A DNA stretch of 36,990 bases from positions 1-36,990 of the forward strand of contig SVBF01000016.1 of the NCBI GenBank assembly GCA_015058945.1, in the 5' to 3' direction. Below, piece by piece: positions 9,101 through 16,336 of the stretch. The position numbers and the translations under genes are program-made. The notes under the pieces are model-generated. The model did no database searches. It was not told the origin of the DNA and was given only the letters and a program-made list of their open reading frames with translations. This DNA is from Erysipelotrichaceae bacterium (GTDB lineage: Bacteria > Bacillota_I > Bacilli_A > RFN20 > CAG-826). Position 1 is the stretch's first letter, and each line of letters opens with the position of its first letter.

Positions 9101-9266
9101 CACCGGAGGAATCGCCGCCACCGCCACCGCCGGAAGAGACGGAAACGACGGGCGCTTCCGAGGAAGTGACGCCGCCACCGCCGGCAGAGGACGAGGGGGT
9201 TGGGGTCTCGCCGCAAGAGGCGAGGATCAAAGCGGATAAGGCAAACGTTACGAGTTTCTTTTTCAT
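6153..9266 (-). CDS. pulA: Type I pullulanase lipoprotein (GH13_14-like)
   Basis: About 1037 aa from ATG 9266. This start is chosen over ATG 9272 because the AGGAG at 9275-9279 is then 8 nt away instead of 2. The signal peptide ends Leu-Ala-Ser-Cys-Gly-Glu, followed by a Gly/Ser linker. Modules in order: CBM41/PUD-like (about 65-190, VRIYFHND), CBM48-like (about 310-400, TEFRLWAP) and a GH13 barrel. Pullulanase hallmark YNWGYNPQNYN is present. Catalytic residues are Asp640 (GFRFDLMG), Glu672 (MYGEGW) and Asp781 (ACHDNYT). Expected activity is hydrolysis of alpha-1,6 branch points of amylopectin or pullulan at the cell surface, feeding linear maltodextrins to the importer upstream. A cre-like operator lies 26 nt before the start. 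A second pullulanase at 16337 has the same architecture. Confidence 0.93.
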   Translation of the reverse strand: MKKKLVTFALSALILASCGETPTPSSSAGGGGVTSSEAPVVSVSSGGGGGGDSSGGGGQTSVDPSGVFNGIVRIYFHNDSGTERNKRIYVWCDGVDGSEHDWTGYDKDIGAYFDMDVREAPYAGHVAGSVSFIIKEPGTWAGQSSDTLVKFADYMDAVTATSDGTPLMNVYSCPGEGNTVEAYPDKTDALGDSFKSFSATSDWKKLKVVGSGKIASYTLYCFDEVYLKMNALNRAEHIDEYIVETKENVNKDTIEIPLANGVDPQKTYRISGKFVSNPNKTKKKVATFDGLYDTAKFKSDYTYNGDDLGVKYSKEKTEFRLWAPTSTMVKVNLYKSGTPAAYTDDPSAHALNDYPIKTAWLTAQKGGLFTGAIEGDNAGMYYTYTLYYNETSYETIDPYAHACGINGIRGAILDFSKTNPEGWDKMSFPEIKNPNNLTVYEVHVRDFTADKSWVSNNGNEGGTYNAFAEAGTKYNGLSTGLDHLKELGVNAVQLLPVFDQDNDERTVESEVNGEKVVTKPGYNWGYNPQNYNCVEGAYSSDPYDASVRVKEFKNLIFTLSKSGIRTIMDVVYNHVSSVTKHSFSTVAPRYFFRYDKDMNLIDDTGCSNAVHTERPMTRKYIVDSLKWWASEFKIKGFRFDLMGCIDTTTMRAAKDGVYDLGKAYQDVVMYGEGWSGSMSGAHMLLGGTPSTSGNVYAKLGATAKGSVGCFNDAGRDGAKGNDGGDKAPDISDNGEKNWITKDSNKDRVYNTLTMAIGENRWAKGSATLDPSQTVNYLACHDNYTLYDQINYQFNYFSAKAFDDGNNEWAMKACVDLTALSLFTQGIGFVHGGDEFFRQKLMQPDDPYLKAMQESYHKGSYTHPDGTVDTWQEGDGVPINSAKTQWLVRNSYKYGDAVNAFRWDRKGDAMVKKYYEKVKEVVQLRAKEMGNCLGQTKANLTKAQPDTWCWDDKSLFDADGNAVTPIIAAGFIGQKDGKGVYMLANKGEVASIGIGSGQLEVLYSSTGRKGTVTIGTNNSITLDKFECLIVRRLSGTIR

Positions 9267-9291
9267 AGCCATTGCTCCTGTATCAGATTAA

Positions 9292-9307
9292 TTGTAAGCG
9301 CTTTTAC
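9292..9307 (-). promoter_or_regulatory. CcpA/LacI-type operator in amylase-pullulanase junction
   Basis: TTGTAAGCGCTTTTA (9292-9306) fits the cre consensus with one mismatch, and the core GTAAGCGCTTTTAC is a near-perfect dyad. It overlaps the stop codon of the 9304-10929 amylase and sits 26 nt before the pullulanase start. It could act as a roadblock within a polycistronic unit or control a weak internal promoter. Confidence 0.6.
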
Positions 9308-10929
9308 GCGTTTTGTGTCGTGAGATACGCGAATCCGTACGCGTCGAGGGTGAGTTCCTTGCCCCTTAATCCGGCTTTATCGGAACCCGGCGCCGTCACG
9401 AGGGCCATGTCCTTAGGCAAATGGACCTTCACCTCCTCGCTTTCCGCGTTATGGATGAGGTAGGAGGTTTTGCCCTGATAGTCGATCTGAAAGGCGATTA
9501 ACGGCGAATCGCTTGGGGTCACGTTGCGGTAATAGCCCTTTTTGATGGCCTCGGTGCGGTTACGGAAAGCCAAAAGCTCTTTGTAATAATAGGTGACCGA
9601 GGAGGTGTCCTTGATGGCCTCAAGCCCGCCCAAGGTGGTCTGCTTGCCGGAATAGTCGCTGCCGGGGCCGACTTTGCAGCGCGCCGTGTCTTCGTTGGCG
9701 TTTGACTTCCATTGCATGGGCAAACGGCGGTTGATGTCGGTCTGGGCGGTCTGGCGGATGCCCTGCATCTTGATCTCCTCGCCATAGTAGATATAGGGCG
9801 TGCCGGAGGTCAAAAGATAGGCACTCGCGGCGAATTTGATCTGCTCGTCGGCCAACGAACCAGCCCAGCGGTCCTGGTCGTGGTTGGTGAGGAAATGGGA
9901 AGGCAAGGTTTTGCCGTTAGAGCCGCTAAGGAAGCCTTGGCTCGCGTCGGCGACGGCCCTAGCGAAACGTCCGCCGTTGCCCGAGCGCATCGCAAAGATC
10001 GGGTTGGTGCTCACGCCTGAGGTCGAGGTCGGGAAATTGAAGCCCGTCATCCCCGTCGGGGCGATGGTGTTGATGGTCGGTTGGTCGTTGACCCAGAATT
10101 CGCCGATGAGCTTGGCGTCGGACTTGGTCGCTCGCGCGGTGTCGGCGAGGTATTTGCAGTATTCCATGCATTTGGCGTTGTTGCCGAGGTGATAATAGGC
10201 CACGCCGTCGAAGCGGAAGCCCGCCGCTCCTTTGTCGAGCCAGAAATCCATGATCTCTTTGTGTTTGGCACGCGCGATATCGCTATCGAGGTTGAATTCG
10301 GGCATGGAACGGTCGAAGTTGCATTCGTAATAGATGTCGATGCCCTCGACGTTATACATCGCCTTGGTGTTGGAGATGTCTTTACCATCCCAAGAGAAGA
10401 CATAGAGGTCTTTGAGGGAGTCGTCGCTTGAATTCTCGGAGACGAAATCGAAGGCCGCTTGGGCGAACCAGGGGTTATCGATGCCCGAATGGTTGAAGAC
10501 CATGTCCATGAGGATGTTGAGGCCTTTCTCCTTCGCCTTGGTCGTAAGCGAGACGAAATCGGCCACGGTGCCGAACTGTGGGTCGATGGAGAAATAGTCC
10601 TTCACGTTGTACTTATGGTAGGTGGACGAAGGATGGATCGGGGTGAGCCAGATGTTTTTCACGCCGAGTTCACCCAGGTAATCGAGTTTATCTTCGATGC
10701 CTTTGAGGTCCCCCACCCCATCGCCATCGCTGTCGGCAAAGGAATAGACGAAGATCTCGTAGCTCGCTTCGGCGTCTTGGGTCCCCGTATATGAGAGGAC
10801 CGAGCCGGTCGCTTCCTCGATGTCATAGCTTTCGGCGGAACCCCCACCGGCGCTGCTGCTAGCGGAAGGCGTCTCGCCGCAAGAGGCGAGCAAGGTGACG
10901 AGCAAGGCGGATAAATAGAAACGTTTCAT
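9304..10929 (-). CDS. Alpha-amylase-like GH13 lipoprotein
   Basis: 541 aa with AAAGGAG a few bases before ATG 10929. The signal peptide ends Leu-Leu-Ala-Ser-Cys-Gly-Glu, so it is an anchored extracellular enzyme. Almost all the rest is a GH13 (beta/alpha)8 barrel plus C-terminal beta domain, without accessory binding modules. Motifs: FADSDGDGVGDLKGI (a calcium/oligo-glucosidase-type loop common in GH13), MDMVFNHSG, Asp241 in GFRFDGVAYY, Glu277 in LIGEFWVND and Asp351 in LTNHDQDRW. The DGDGxGDLxGI loop occurs in alpha-amylases and in oligo-1,6-glucosidase-like enzymes, so exact specificity is uncertain. Its position directly after the permease genes and before the pullulanase suggests production of short maltodextrins next to the importer. 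Confidence 0.92.
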   Translation of the reverse strand: MKRFYLSALLVTLLASCGETPSASSSAGGGSAESYDIEEATGSVLSYTGTQDAEASYEIFVYSFADSDGDGVGDLKGIEDKLDYLGELGVKNIWLTPIHPSSTYHKYNVKDYFSIDPQFGTVADFVSLTTKAKEKGLNILMDMVFNHSGIDNPWFAQAAFDFVSENSSDDSLKDLYVFSWDGKDISNTKAMYNVEGIDIYYECNFDRSMPEFNLDSDIARAKHKEIMDFWLDKGAAGFRFDGVAYYHLGNNAKCMEYCKYLADTARATKSDAKLIGEFWVNDQPTINTIAPTGMTGFNFPTSTSGVSTNPIFAMRSGNGGRFARAVADASQGFLSGSNGKTLPSHFLTNHDQDRWAGSLADEQIKFAASAYLLTSGTPYIYYGEEIKMQGIRQTAQTDINRRLPMQWKSNANEDTARCKVGPGSDYSGKQTTLGGLEAIKDTSSVTYYYKELLAFRNRTEAIKKGYYRNVTPSDSPLIAFQIDYQGKTSYLIHNAESEEVKVHLPKDMALVTAPGSDKAGLRGKELTLDAYGFAYLTTQNA

Positions 10930-10954
10930 GGCTTCTCCTTTCGATTATTTCAAC

Positions 10955-10978
10955 AAAAGGGGGCGAGTTGCCCCCTTT
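10955..10978 (-). terminator. Hairpin terminator or attenuator after malG
   Basis: A 9-bp GC-rich stem (AAAGGGGGC with GCCCCCTTT) and a 5-nt loop, followed on the minus strand by a short, broken U-tract. It lies between the malG stop at 10997 and the amylase start at 10929. It may lower transcription of the downstream enzyme genes rather than stop it fully. Confidence 0.65.
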
Positions 10979-10996
10979 GTTTGGTAGGTATGGCGA

Positions 10997-12052
10997 TTAG
11001 CCTTTGACCGCGCCACCGGTGACGCCGCCGACGTAGTTCTTCTGCATGACCATGAAGAGGAGGGAGGTCGGGATGGCGATGATGACGGCGCCGGCGCAGA
11101 ACTGGCCCCAATAGGTACCACGCTCGGCGAACTGTCCCGCGTTAAGCATCTTGTAGAGGATGAGCGGTAACGTCCAGTTGTCTTTGTTGTTGTTCTGACC
11201 ACCGAGCATGTAGTTGGCCGTGATGTACTCGGCCCACGGCGACATGAAGGCGGTGAGGACGGTGTAGGTGATGATCGGTTTGGAGAGCGGCATCGTGATC
11301 TTGTAGAAGATCTGGAAGCGCGTCGCGCCGTCAATCATGGCCGCTTCGTCGATCTGCTTGGAAATCGTGTCGAAGAAGCCCTTGGAGATGTAGTAACCCA
11401 TACCGGCGCCGCCTGAATAGATCAGAATTAGCAGCCAGATGGAGGCCTGCCACCTCAAGACTTTGTAGAAGAGGGAGTAGAGAACGACGAGGCCGAGGAA
11501 TCCAGGGAACATGCCGAGGATCATGATGAGACGCATCATGAACTGCCTGCCTTTGAAGCGGAGACGTGAGAAGGCGTAGGAGGTCATAAGGGTCAAGAGG
11601 GTCGAGACGACGGCCGTGACGATGGCGATGATGAGGGTGTTCATGAAACCGCCGAAGTAGAAGGTTCCGTTCTTCACATAGCCGAAGAAGTTGTAGGCCG
11701 ATTCCTCAACGACGCTATTAGACGAATAAACGAGGTTGGAGAAGAGGAAGCGATAGTTGCCGAAGGGCCCGAGGGTGTAGTTGAACTGCAACCTGGTGTT
11801 GTTGTAGATGATCGAATTGCCTTCGACGACTTCCCAGTCCCAGATTTCCGGGATCCATTTTCCCATAGAGTCAACCGCCTGTCCGGTGAAGGACTGAAGG
11901 AGGATCCAAAGGACCGGGGAGACCCAAGCGAGGGCCATGACGGTGAGCAGGATGTAGACGATGATGTCTGCGGTGATGCGGCGGACCTTCATCGAGGCGT
12001 GGTGCTGCTTCTTTTCGACGACGGGCGTCGCGGTGGAAACGGTGGTAGCCAT
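10997..12052 (-). CDS. malG: Maltodextrin ABC transporter permease, MalG type
   Basis: 351 aa inner-membrane permease with about six transmembrane segments, the first at about 32-52 (IVYILLTVMALAWVSPVLWI). Segments 1 and 2 are separated by an insert of about 85 residues that should face outwards. The ATPase-coupling EAA loop reads EAAMIDGATRFQIFYKITMPLSKP-like at about 240-263. The C-terminus KNYVGGVTGGAVKG is typical of MalG-type subunits. The start ATG overlaps the malF stop by one base (TAATG), implying translational coupling. It works with the MalF-like subunit and the binding lipoprotein. The ATPase (MsmX/MalK type) is not in this window, so it is presumably a shared ATPase elsewhere. 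Confidence 0.93.
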   Translation of the reverse strand: MATTVSTATPVVEKKQHHASMKVRRITADIIVYILLTVMALAWVSPVLWILLQSFTGQAVDSMGKWIPEIWDWEVVEGNSIIYNNTRLQFNYTLGPFGNYRFLFSNLVYSSNSVVEESAYNFFGYVKNGTFYFGGFMNTLIIAIVTAVVSTLLTLMTSYAFSRLRFKGRQFMMRLIMILGMFPGFLGLVVLYSLFYKVLRWQASIWLLILIYSGGAGMGYYISKGFFDTISKQIDEAAMIDGATRFQIFYKITMPLSKPIITYTVLTAFMSPWAEYITANYMLGGQNNNKDNWTLPLILYKMLNAGQFAERGTYWGQFCAGAVIIAIPTSLLFMVMQKNYVGGVTGGAVKG

Positions 12053-14751
12053 TATTGGAAAGCCTCCTCATTCTTGGTGGAGCCCATCCTGGAGTACATG
12101 ATGAGCGAGAAGAACGCGCAGATGATGAACACCAAGATGCCGATGACCGAACCGATTGCGTACTGGTGGGTCGCGCTATTGACCGTGATCTTGAACAAGA
12201 AGGTGATCAATAGGTCGGTATAGCCGGCGTCGAGGTTGAGTTCGCCCATCGCGGCGGGTTTCGGACCGCCGCCGGTAAGGAAGTAGATAACGTTGAAGTT
12301 ATTGATGTTACCGATGAAGGTCGTGAGCAGCGACGGGCCAGTGACGAAGAGGATGTACGGCATCGTGATCTTCCAGAACTGGGTCCAGGGAGACGCGCCG
12401 TCGATGCGGGCGGATTCATAGAGGTCCTCGGGGATGTTCATCAAGATGCCCGAGGTGGAGAGCATGGTGTACGGGATACCGACCCAGCAGTTGACCAAGA
12501 TCAAGCAGATCTTCGCGGAGAGGCCTTGGTTGGCGGGGTCGTTGAGCCACCAGGTGTCGGCGCGGACGGTGGTCGGGTTGGCGGCGTAGGCGGCCATGTT
12601 GATCGGACCGCCGGGGCCGAGGATCTTCGACATGGCGAGGAGGGTGATGAACTGCGGGATCGCGATGGAGACCACGAAGAACATACGGTACACCTTCTTG
12701 AACTTGATCGACTTCTTGTTGATGAGAAGCGCCAAGACGATGCCGAGGATGTAGTTGGAGAAGGTCGCGAAGATGGCCCAGATGAGCGTCCAGCCCAAGA
12801 TGTAGGCGAAGGTTTTGCCCATCAACGAGGTGCTGTTGCTGTCGAACATCGTGGACCACGCGGACATGTTCCAGTCGAAGTTACCGATGACGGCGTTGGC
12901 GCCGGTGAAGTTGGTGAACGCGATGATGATGGAGATGAGTAGCGGCAAGACCGAGGTGATGAGGGCGCCGAGGACCGGCAAGGTCATGACGGTGACGGCG
13001 AACTTCTCGTCGAGGTACTGCTTGGCTTTCTTCTTGAAGCGGATCGGCTGGCCATGGAACGGATAGGTCTCATAGCGGTCGACCGTGGCGGTAAAGCGCT
13101 CGGCGCGCAAAGCGATGAACTCGCGCATCTTGGCTTCGTCACCGCCAAAGGCTTTGTTCGCGTAATCCATGTCTTCGAACATGGCTTCGGCGTCGAAGCG
13201 GGAGACGTGCTTCTCGGCCTTTTCGCCGGAGAGGGTTTCGATGAAGACCGCTTTGCCGGAGGCGTAGAGGTCTTTGAGCTCGTCATAGGAACCGTAGAGA
13301 CGATGGGTCTCATGGATGCCTTCGAGGCGCTCCTTGCGGTTGACGCGGACGAAGGTGTCGTAGTTCTCATGGAGCTTGGCGGCGATGGCTTTAAGCTTCT
13401 CAAGCGGCGTGATGCCAGTCTTGGCCTGCTCCTTTAGAGCGCGCTGATAATAGGTCGCGACCGTGACGCCGTCGCTATAGGGGCACTCGAACGCGCCGAC
13501 GATGCGGCTCGCGGCGACCTTCGGTTTGACGATGGTGCCACGGGCGATCGGCTCGACGCCGTTTTTGGCCGAGACCTCGTCTTCGGCATAGATCGCCTTC
13601 TCGATAAGCTCGGGGTTATCGATCACGCGGAGAAGCGAGGTCGAATCGCGGACGACGGAGAGGTAGTCGTTGTATTTGTCATAGGTATGACGGAAACGGT
13701 TGAAATCGGCTAAGACCAGATTATGGACGTAGGGATAGCCGTTCTTCGGGGCGGGCGGGAGGAATTCCCACTCCAGGAATTTCGCGAACACGGACGACCA
13801 TTTGCCGTTGCGGATCGCGTTGCGGACTTTGTCGTATCTCTTGTAGTAGGCCGCTTTGATCTTGACGCCGAGGGCGGGCAAGCCACGAAGCGGGCGCTCA
13901 GTGAGGTCCTTTAAGGGAAGATAAGAGATGTAGCGGGCTGAAAGTTTGGAGAAACCGTAGGTTTCGCGGGCAATGCGGCGAATCTCCTTGGGTTTCTTAT
14001 AAATGACTTGCTTATAGGCCTTGCCATCCTTGTCGACGCGGTCGACGACCTCGGAGAATTCGGGGTAATTGACGATGTTCTCCACCACATCCACTTGGTC
14101 GGCATGGGCCTGAAGGAAGCGGAAATTGTGACGGATGATGTAGTTGTCGTGGGCCGATTTGAGGGCCGAATACCACACGAATACATAGGCGGCGATGACA
14201 ACAATTGTCATAACGCCGGAAATGAGGAAGCGGATGGAACTGTTGTTGTCCATTTCGTAACCACGTACTTCCTCGCCGAGGAGGATGAAGTCGGCAATCG
14301 CCTTGACGCCGAACGCGGCCATATAGACGATGAAGAGGACTTCGGCGCCCAAGAAAATGACGCCATCCGCGACCTGTCCGCCTTTGATGTTCCCTAAACC
14401 GGAACAGAACGTGGACATCTTGACGTACTTGTCGCCTTCGCGGCACATCCTCACGACGTTGCGGAAGAAGTGATAAACACCCAATCCGATCTTATAAGCG
14501 CCGACGAAGATGCCCTTGATGATGACCCAGAGCGTCTTGAAGATATCCAAGACGAATCCCAAAAGGAAAAGACCAACGGAAATCAGTTTTTCTAAGATGC
14601 CATATCCCAGCGAGGTGTACCACTTCTCGACTTTGTAGTCGGAGTTGGCAAGCGCTTTGACGCTGGAGAAGTCAATGCCGTTTTCCGGTTGGTTTTTCGG
14701 TTGGGCCTCCACTGCTTCTGCAGTCGAAGGATTTTGTTCTTTTTCTACCAT
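12052..14751 (-). CDS. malF: Maltodextrin ABC permease, MalF type, with large N-terminal extension
   Basis: 899 aa. The last 315 or so residues are an ordinary MalF-type permease: hydrophobic segments from about residue 583, and an EAA loop ESARIDGASPWTQFWKITMP around 780-800. The first 580 residues are extra. They contain an acidic N-terminus, about three to four hydrophobic segments between 48 and 200 (for example GILEKLISVGLFLLGFVLDI, ISGVMTIVVIAAYVFVWYSA), and a charged, mostly helical domain of about 380 residues with no motif I recognise. Typical MalF subunits are about 290-510 aa. The frame is open throughout, so the fusion looks real. The gene lies between malE and malG and overlaps malG by one base. 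Function of the extension is unknown; a sensor, ATPase-docking or scaffolding role would be speculation. Confidence 0.9.
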   Translation of the reverse strand: MVEKEQNPSTAEAVEAQPKNQPENGIDFSSVKALANSDYKVEKWYTSLGYGILEKLISVGLFLLGFVLDIFKTLWVIIKGIFVGAYKIGLGVYHFFRNVVRMCREGDKYVKMSTFCSGLGNIKGGQVADGVIFLGAEVLFIVYMAAFGVKAIADFILLGEEVRGYEMDNNSSIRFLISGVMTIVVIAAYVFVWYSALKSAHDNYIIRHNFRFLQAHADQVDVVENIVNYPEFSEVVDRVDKDGKAYKQVIYKKPKEIRRIARETYGFSKLSARYISYLPLKDLTERPLRGLPALGVKIKAAYYKRYDKVRNAIRNGKWSSVFAKFLEWEFLPPAPKNGYPYVHNLVLADFNRFRHTYDKYNDYLSVVRDSTSLLRVIDNPELIEKAIYAEDEVSAKNGVEPIARGTIVKPKVAASRIVGAFECPYSDGVTVATYYQRALKEQAKTGITPLEKLKAIAAKLHENYDTFVRVNRKERLEGIHETHRLYGSYDELKDLYASGKAVFIETLSGEKAEKHVSRFDAEAMFEDMDYANKAFGGDEAKMREFIALRAERFTATVDRYETYPFHGQPIRFKKKAKQYLDEKFAVTVMTLPVLGALITSVLPLLISIIIAFTNFTGANAVIGNFDWNMSAWSTMFDSNSTSLMGKTFAYILGWTLIWAIFATFSNYILGIVLALLINKKSIKFKKVYRMFFVVSIAIPQFITLLAMSKILGPGGPINMAAYAANPTTVRADTWWLNDPANQGLSAKICLILVNCWVGIPYTMLSTSGILMNIPEDLYESARIDGASPWTQFWKITMPYILFVTGPSLLTTFIGNINNFNVIYFLTGGGPKPAAMGELNLDAGYTDLLITFLFKITVNSATHQYAIGSVIGILVFIICAFFSLIMYSRMGSTKNEEAFQ

Positions 14752-14776
14752 CGGTTTCTCCCTTCCCGATTAATCG

Positions 14777-14815
14777 GCGTATAGCCTGAGGCCGAATTGA
14801 CCCCAGGCTATACGC
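14777..14815 (-). other. malE-malF intergenic stem-loop
   Basis: A perfect 12-bp inverted repeat (14777-14788 with 14804-14815) and a 15-nt loop lie between the malE stop (14843) and the malF start (14751). No U-tract follows. In other bacteria a malE-malF hairpin protects or attenuates the mRNA so that binding protein is made in excess of permease; the same role is likely here but inferred. Confidence 0.7.
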
Positions 14816-14842
14816 GTGAATGTCGAATGTTCCTCGCGCGAA

Positions 14843-16099
14843 TTAGTTCTGCGGGGTGTTTTGGGTGGTCTCGCAGATCCTGAGAGCTTCGAGCATCGCC
14901 TCTTTGGTAGTGAGGGTGCCACCCTTGATGGCGTTGCCGAGGGCTTCGGCAGCGGACCAGAAGGTGCCAGAGGAGCCGTTAGCCTGGGAAACGGTGTTGC
15001 CGGCGGCCTGCTGGGCGCCGAGGGCGGCGAGCCACTTGGACTGCCAGAGATTCTTTTGCTCGATGACGGCCTTGTTGGAGACGCCCTGCTTGAGCTGGGT
15101 GAGACGATCCTTGGCGACCGCGTCGGAGCCCATGAAGAGGCAGAAGGCACGGGCGGTGATCTTCTTCGCGTCGGTGAAGTTGGAGGCCCTCCTCATGCCG
15201 AGAGCTTTGAAGCCCTGGAAGGACTTGAGGGCATAGGATTTGCCGCCAACGGTGAAGGACGGAAGAGTGGTGATCGCGAGCCTGTCGCCAATTTTTTCAG
15301 CTTGCTTATTCTCATCGTTCCACAAGACAACGGCACCGATGGGCGCGGTGGAAGCGCCAAAGTTGGCGTCATCGGCGACGTGATTCCAGGTCGAGCCGGC
15401 ATCCTTGACGATGTTGGCAAAGCCAGCGGCGACGGTGGCGATTGCGTCCGTGGCGATCTCGGAGTGGAAGACACCCTGATCGTCGGTGTAGGTCTTACCA
15501 CCGGCGGCCCAGATCGGGGCAAAGGTGTACCAGGAGTTGGTGAGATCGAAGTTGAAGGTGGCACCGGCGCGCTTGCAGGCGGCGATGATGCCTTCGAGGG
15601 TCTTTGCCTCTTCGGCGGACACGATGGAGGTGTCGTAGGAGAGGACGTAGCCGTTGTCGTTACGATACGGGACGCCGTAGACTTTGCTCTTGACGGAGCT
15701 GGCCTTGACGGCTTCGTCGCCATAACGGTTCTTCATGACGTCGACATCGCTGGAGTCGAAGGCGGTCATCGCACGGGCGGTGACGCAATCGGGGATGTTG
15801 TCGTCGGCGATCTCGAAGACGTCAGCGGAGTTTTCGGGGTCTTTGGTGAGTTCGCCTTTGACTTCACCTTCGCCCATAGTGGCAAGGAAGGTGATGTCGC
15901 CCTTGAACTCGGGGTGGGCGGCTTTGAATTCGGCGACCTTCTTGGTGAAGAATTCGGTGTCGGTGTTGGGGCACCAGTAAGTGATCGAATCGCCTTGGGA
16001 GAGATCAATGACGGGTTCACCGCCGCCGTTACCACCGCAGGACGCGAGGCCCATAGCGGCAAGAGAAAGCGCCATGATTCCTAATTTTTTGTTGAGCAT
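14843..16099 (-). CDS. malE: Maltodextrin ABC transporter substrate-binding lipoprotein
   Basis: 418 aa. Lipoprotein signal ends Gly-Leu-Ala-Ser-Cys-Gly-Gly, followed by a short glycine spacer. The mature part is a family 1 (MalE-type) solute-binding fold: ITYWCPNTDTEFFTKKVAEF at the start of the first lobe, SADVFEIADDNI, VYGVPYRNDNGYVLSYD hinge region, IWAAGG, and a C-terminal helical stretch. AGGAG lies 9 nt upstream of ATG 16099. It should deliver maltodextrins to the MalF/MalG pair encoded next. Ligand is inferred from the five surrounding GH13 enzymes; the protein alone only shows that it is a carbohydrate binding protein of this class. Confidence 0.92.
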   Translation of the reverse strand: MLNKKLGIMALSLAAMGLASCGGNGGGEPVIDLSQGDSITYWCPNTDTEFFTKKVAEFKAAHPEFKGDITFLATMGEGEVKGELTKDPENSADVFEIADDNIPDCVTARAMTAFDSSDVDVMKNRYGDEAVKASSVKSKVYGVPYRNDNGYVLSYDTSIVSAEEAKTLEGIIAACKRAGATFNFDLTNSWYTFAPIWAAGGKTYTDDQGVFHSEIATDAIATVAAGFANIVKDAGSTWNHVADDANFGASTAPIGAVVLWNDENKQAEKIGDRLAITTLPSFTVGGKSYALKSFQGFKALGMRRASNFTDAKKITARAFCLFMGSDAVAKDRLTQLKQGVSNKAVIEQKNLWQSKWLAALGAQQAAGNTVSQANGSSGTFWSAAEALGNAIKGGTLTTKEAMLEALRICETTQNTPQN

Positions 16100-16201
16100 T
16101 AATTACTTCTCCTTTCATTTTGCAAAAATCTTGCGCGGAAAAGAGCCAGCTAAAACTAGTCAGAGCTCTTAAGCGCCGTAATTTTTGATCAACATGCCAT
16201 T

Positions 16202-16230
16202 ATTTTAGGACCTTGCCTGCGTGAAGTAAA
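16202..16230 (-). promoter_or_regulatory. Candidate promoter of the malE operon
   Basis: Minus strand TTTACT (plus 16225-16230), 17-nt spacer, TAAAAT (plus 16202-16207), about 100 nt before the malE start. The leader between them carries an AAGAGC/GCTCTT inverted repeat (about 16140-16170). No good cre-like site was found here. Confidence 0.5.
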
Positions 16231-16293
16231 TAGGTATTTGATAGGGCTTTCAAGCCGATGCGGTCGGACTTTTTGGCACGTTTTTGGCGTTAA

Positions 16294-16319
16294 GAAAAGG
16301 GGCGTTTTTAGCACCCCTT
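16294..16319 (-). terminator. Rho-independent terminator after second pullulanase gene
   Basis: An approximately 8-bp stem (AAGGGGUG with CGCCCCTT), an A-rich loop and a U-rich tail on the minus strand, starting about 18 nt after the stop at 16337. It separates the pullulanase unit from the malE operon. Confidence 0.8.
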
Positions 16320-16336
16320 GTTTGTCAAATTCTACG

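Noticed and set aside
14816..16084. Plus-strand open frame of 422 codons
   Set aside because: Antisense shadow of malE, whose binding-protein sequence and lipobox are clear.
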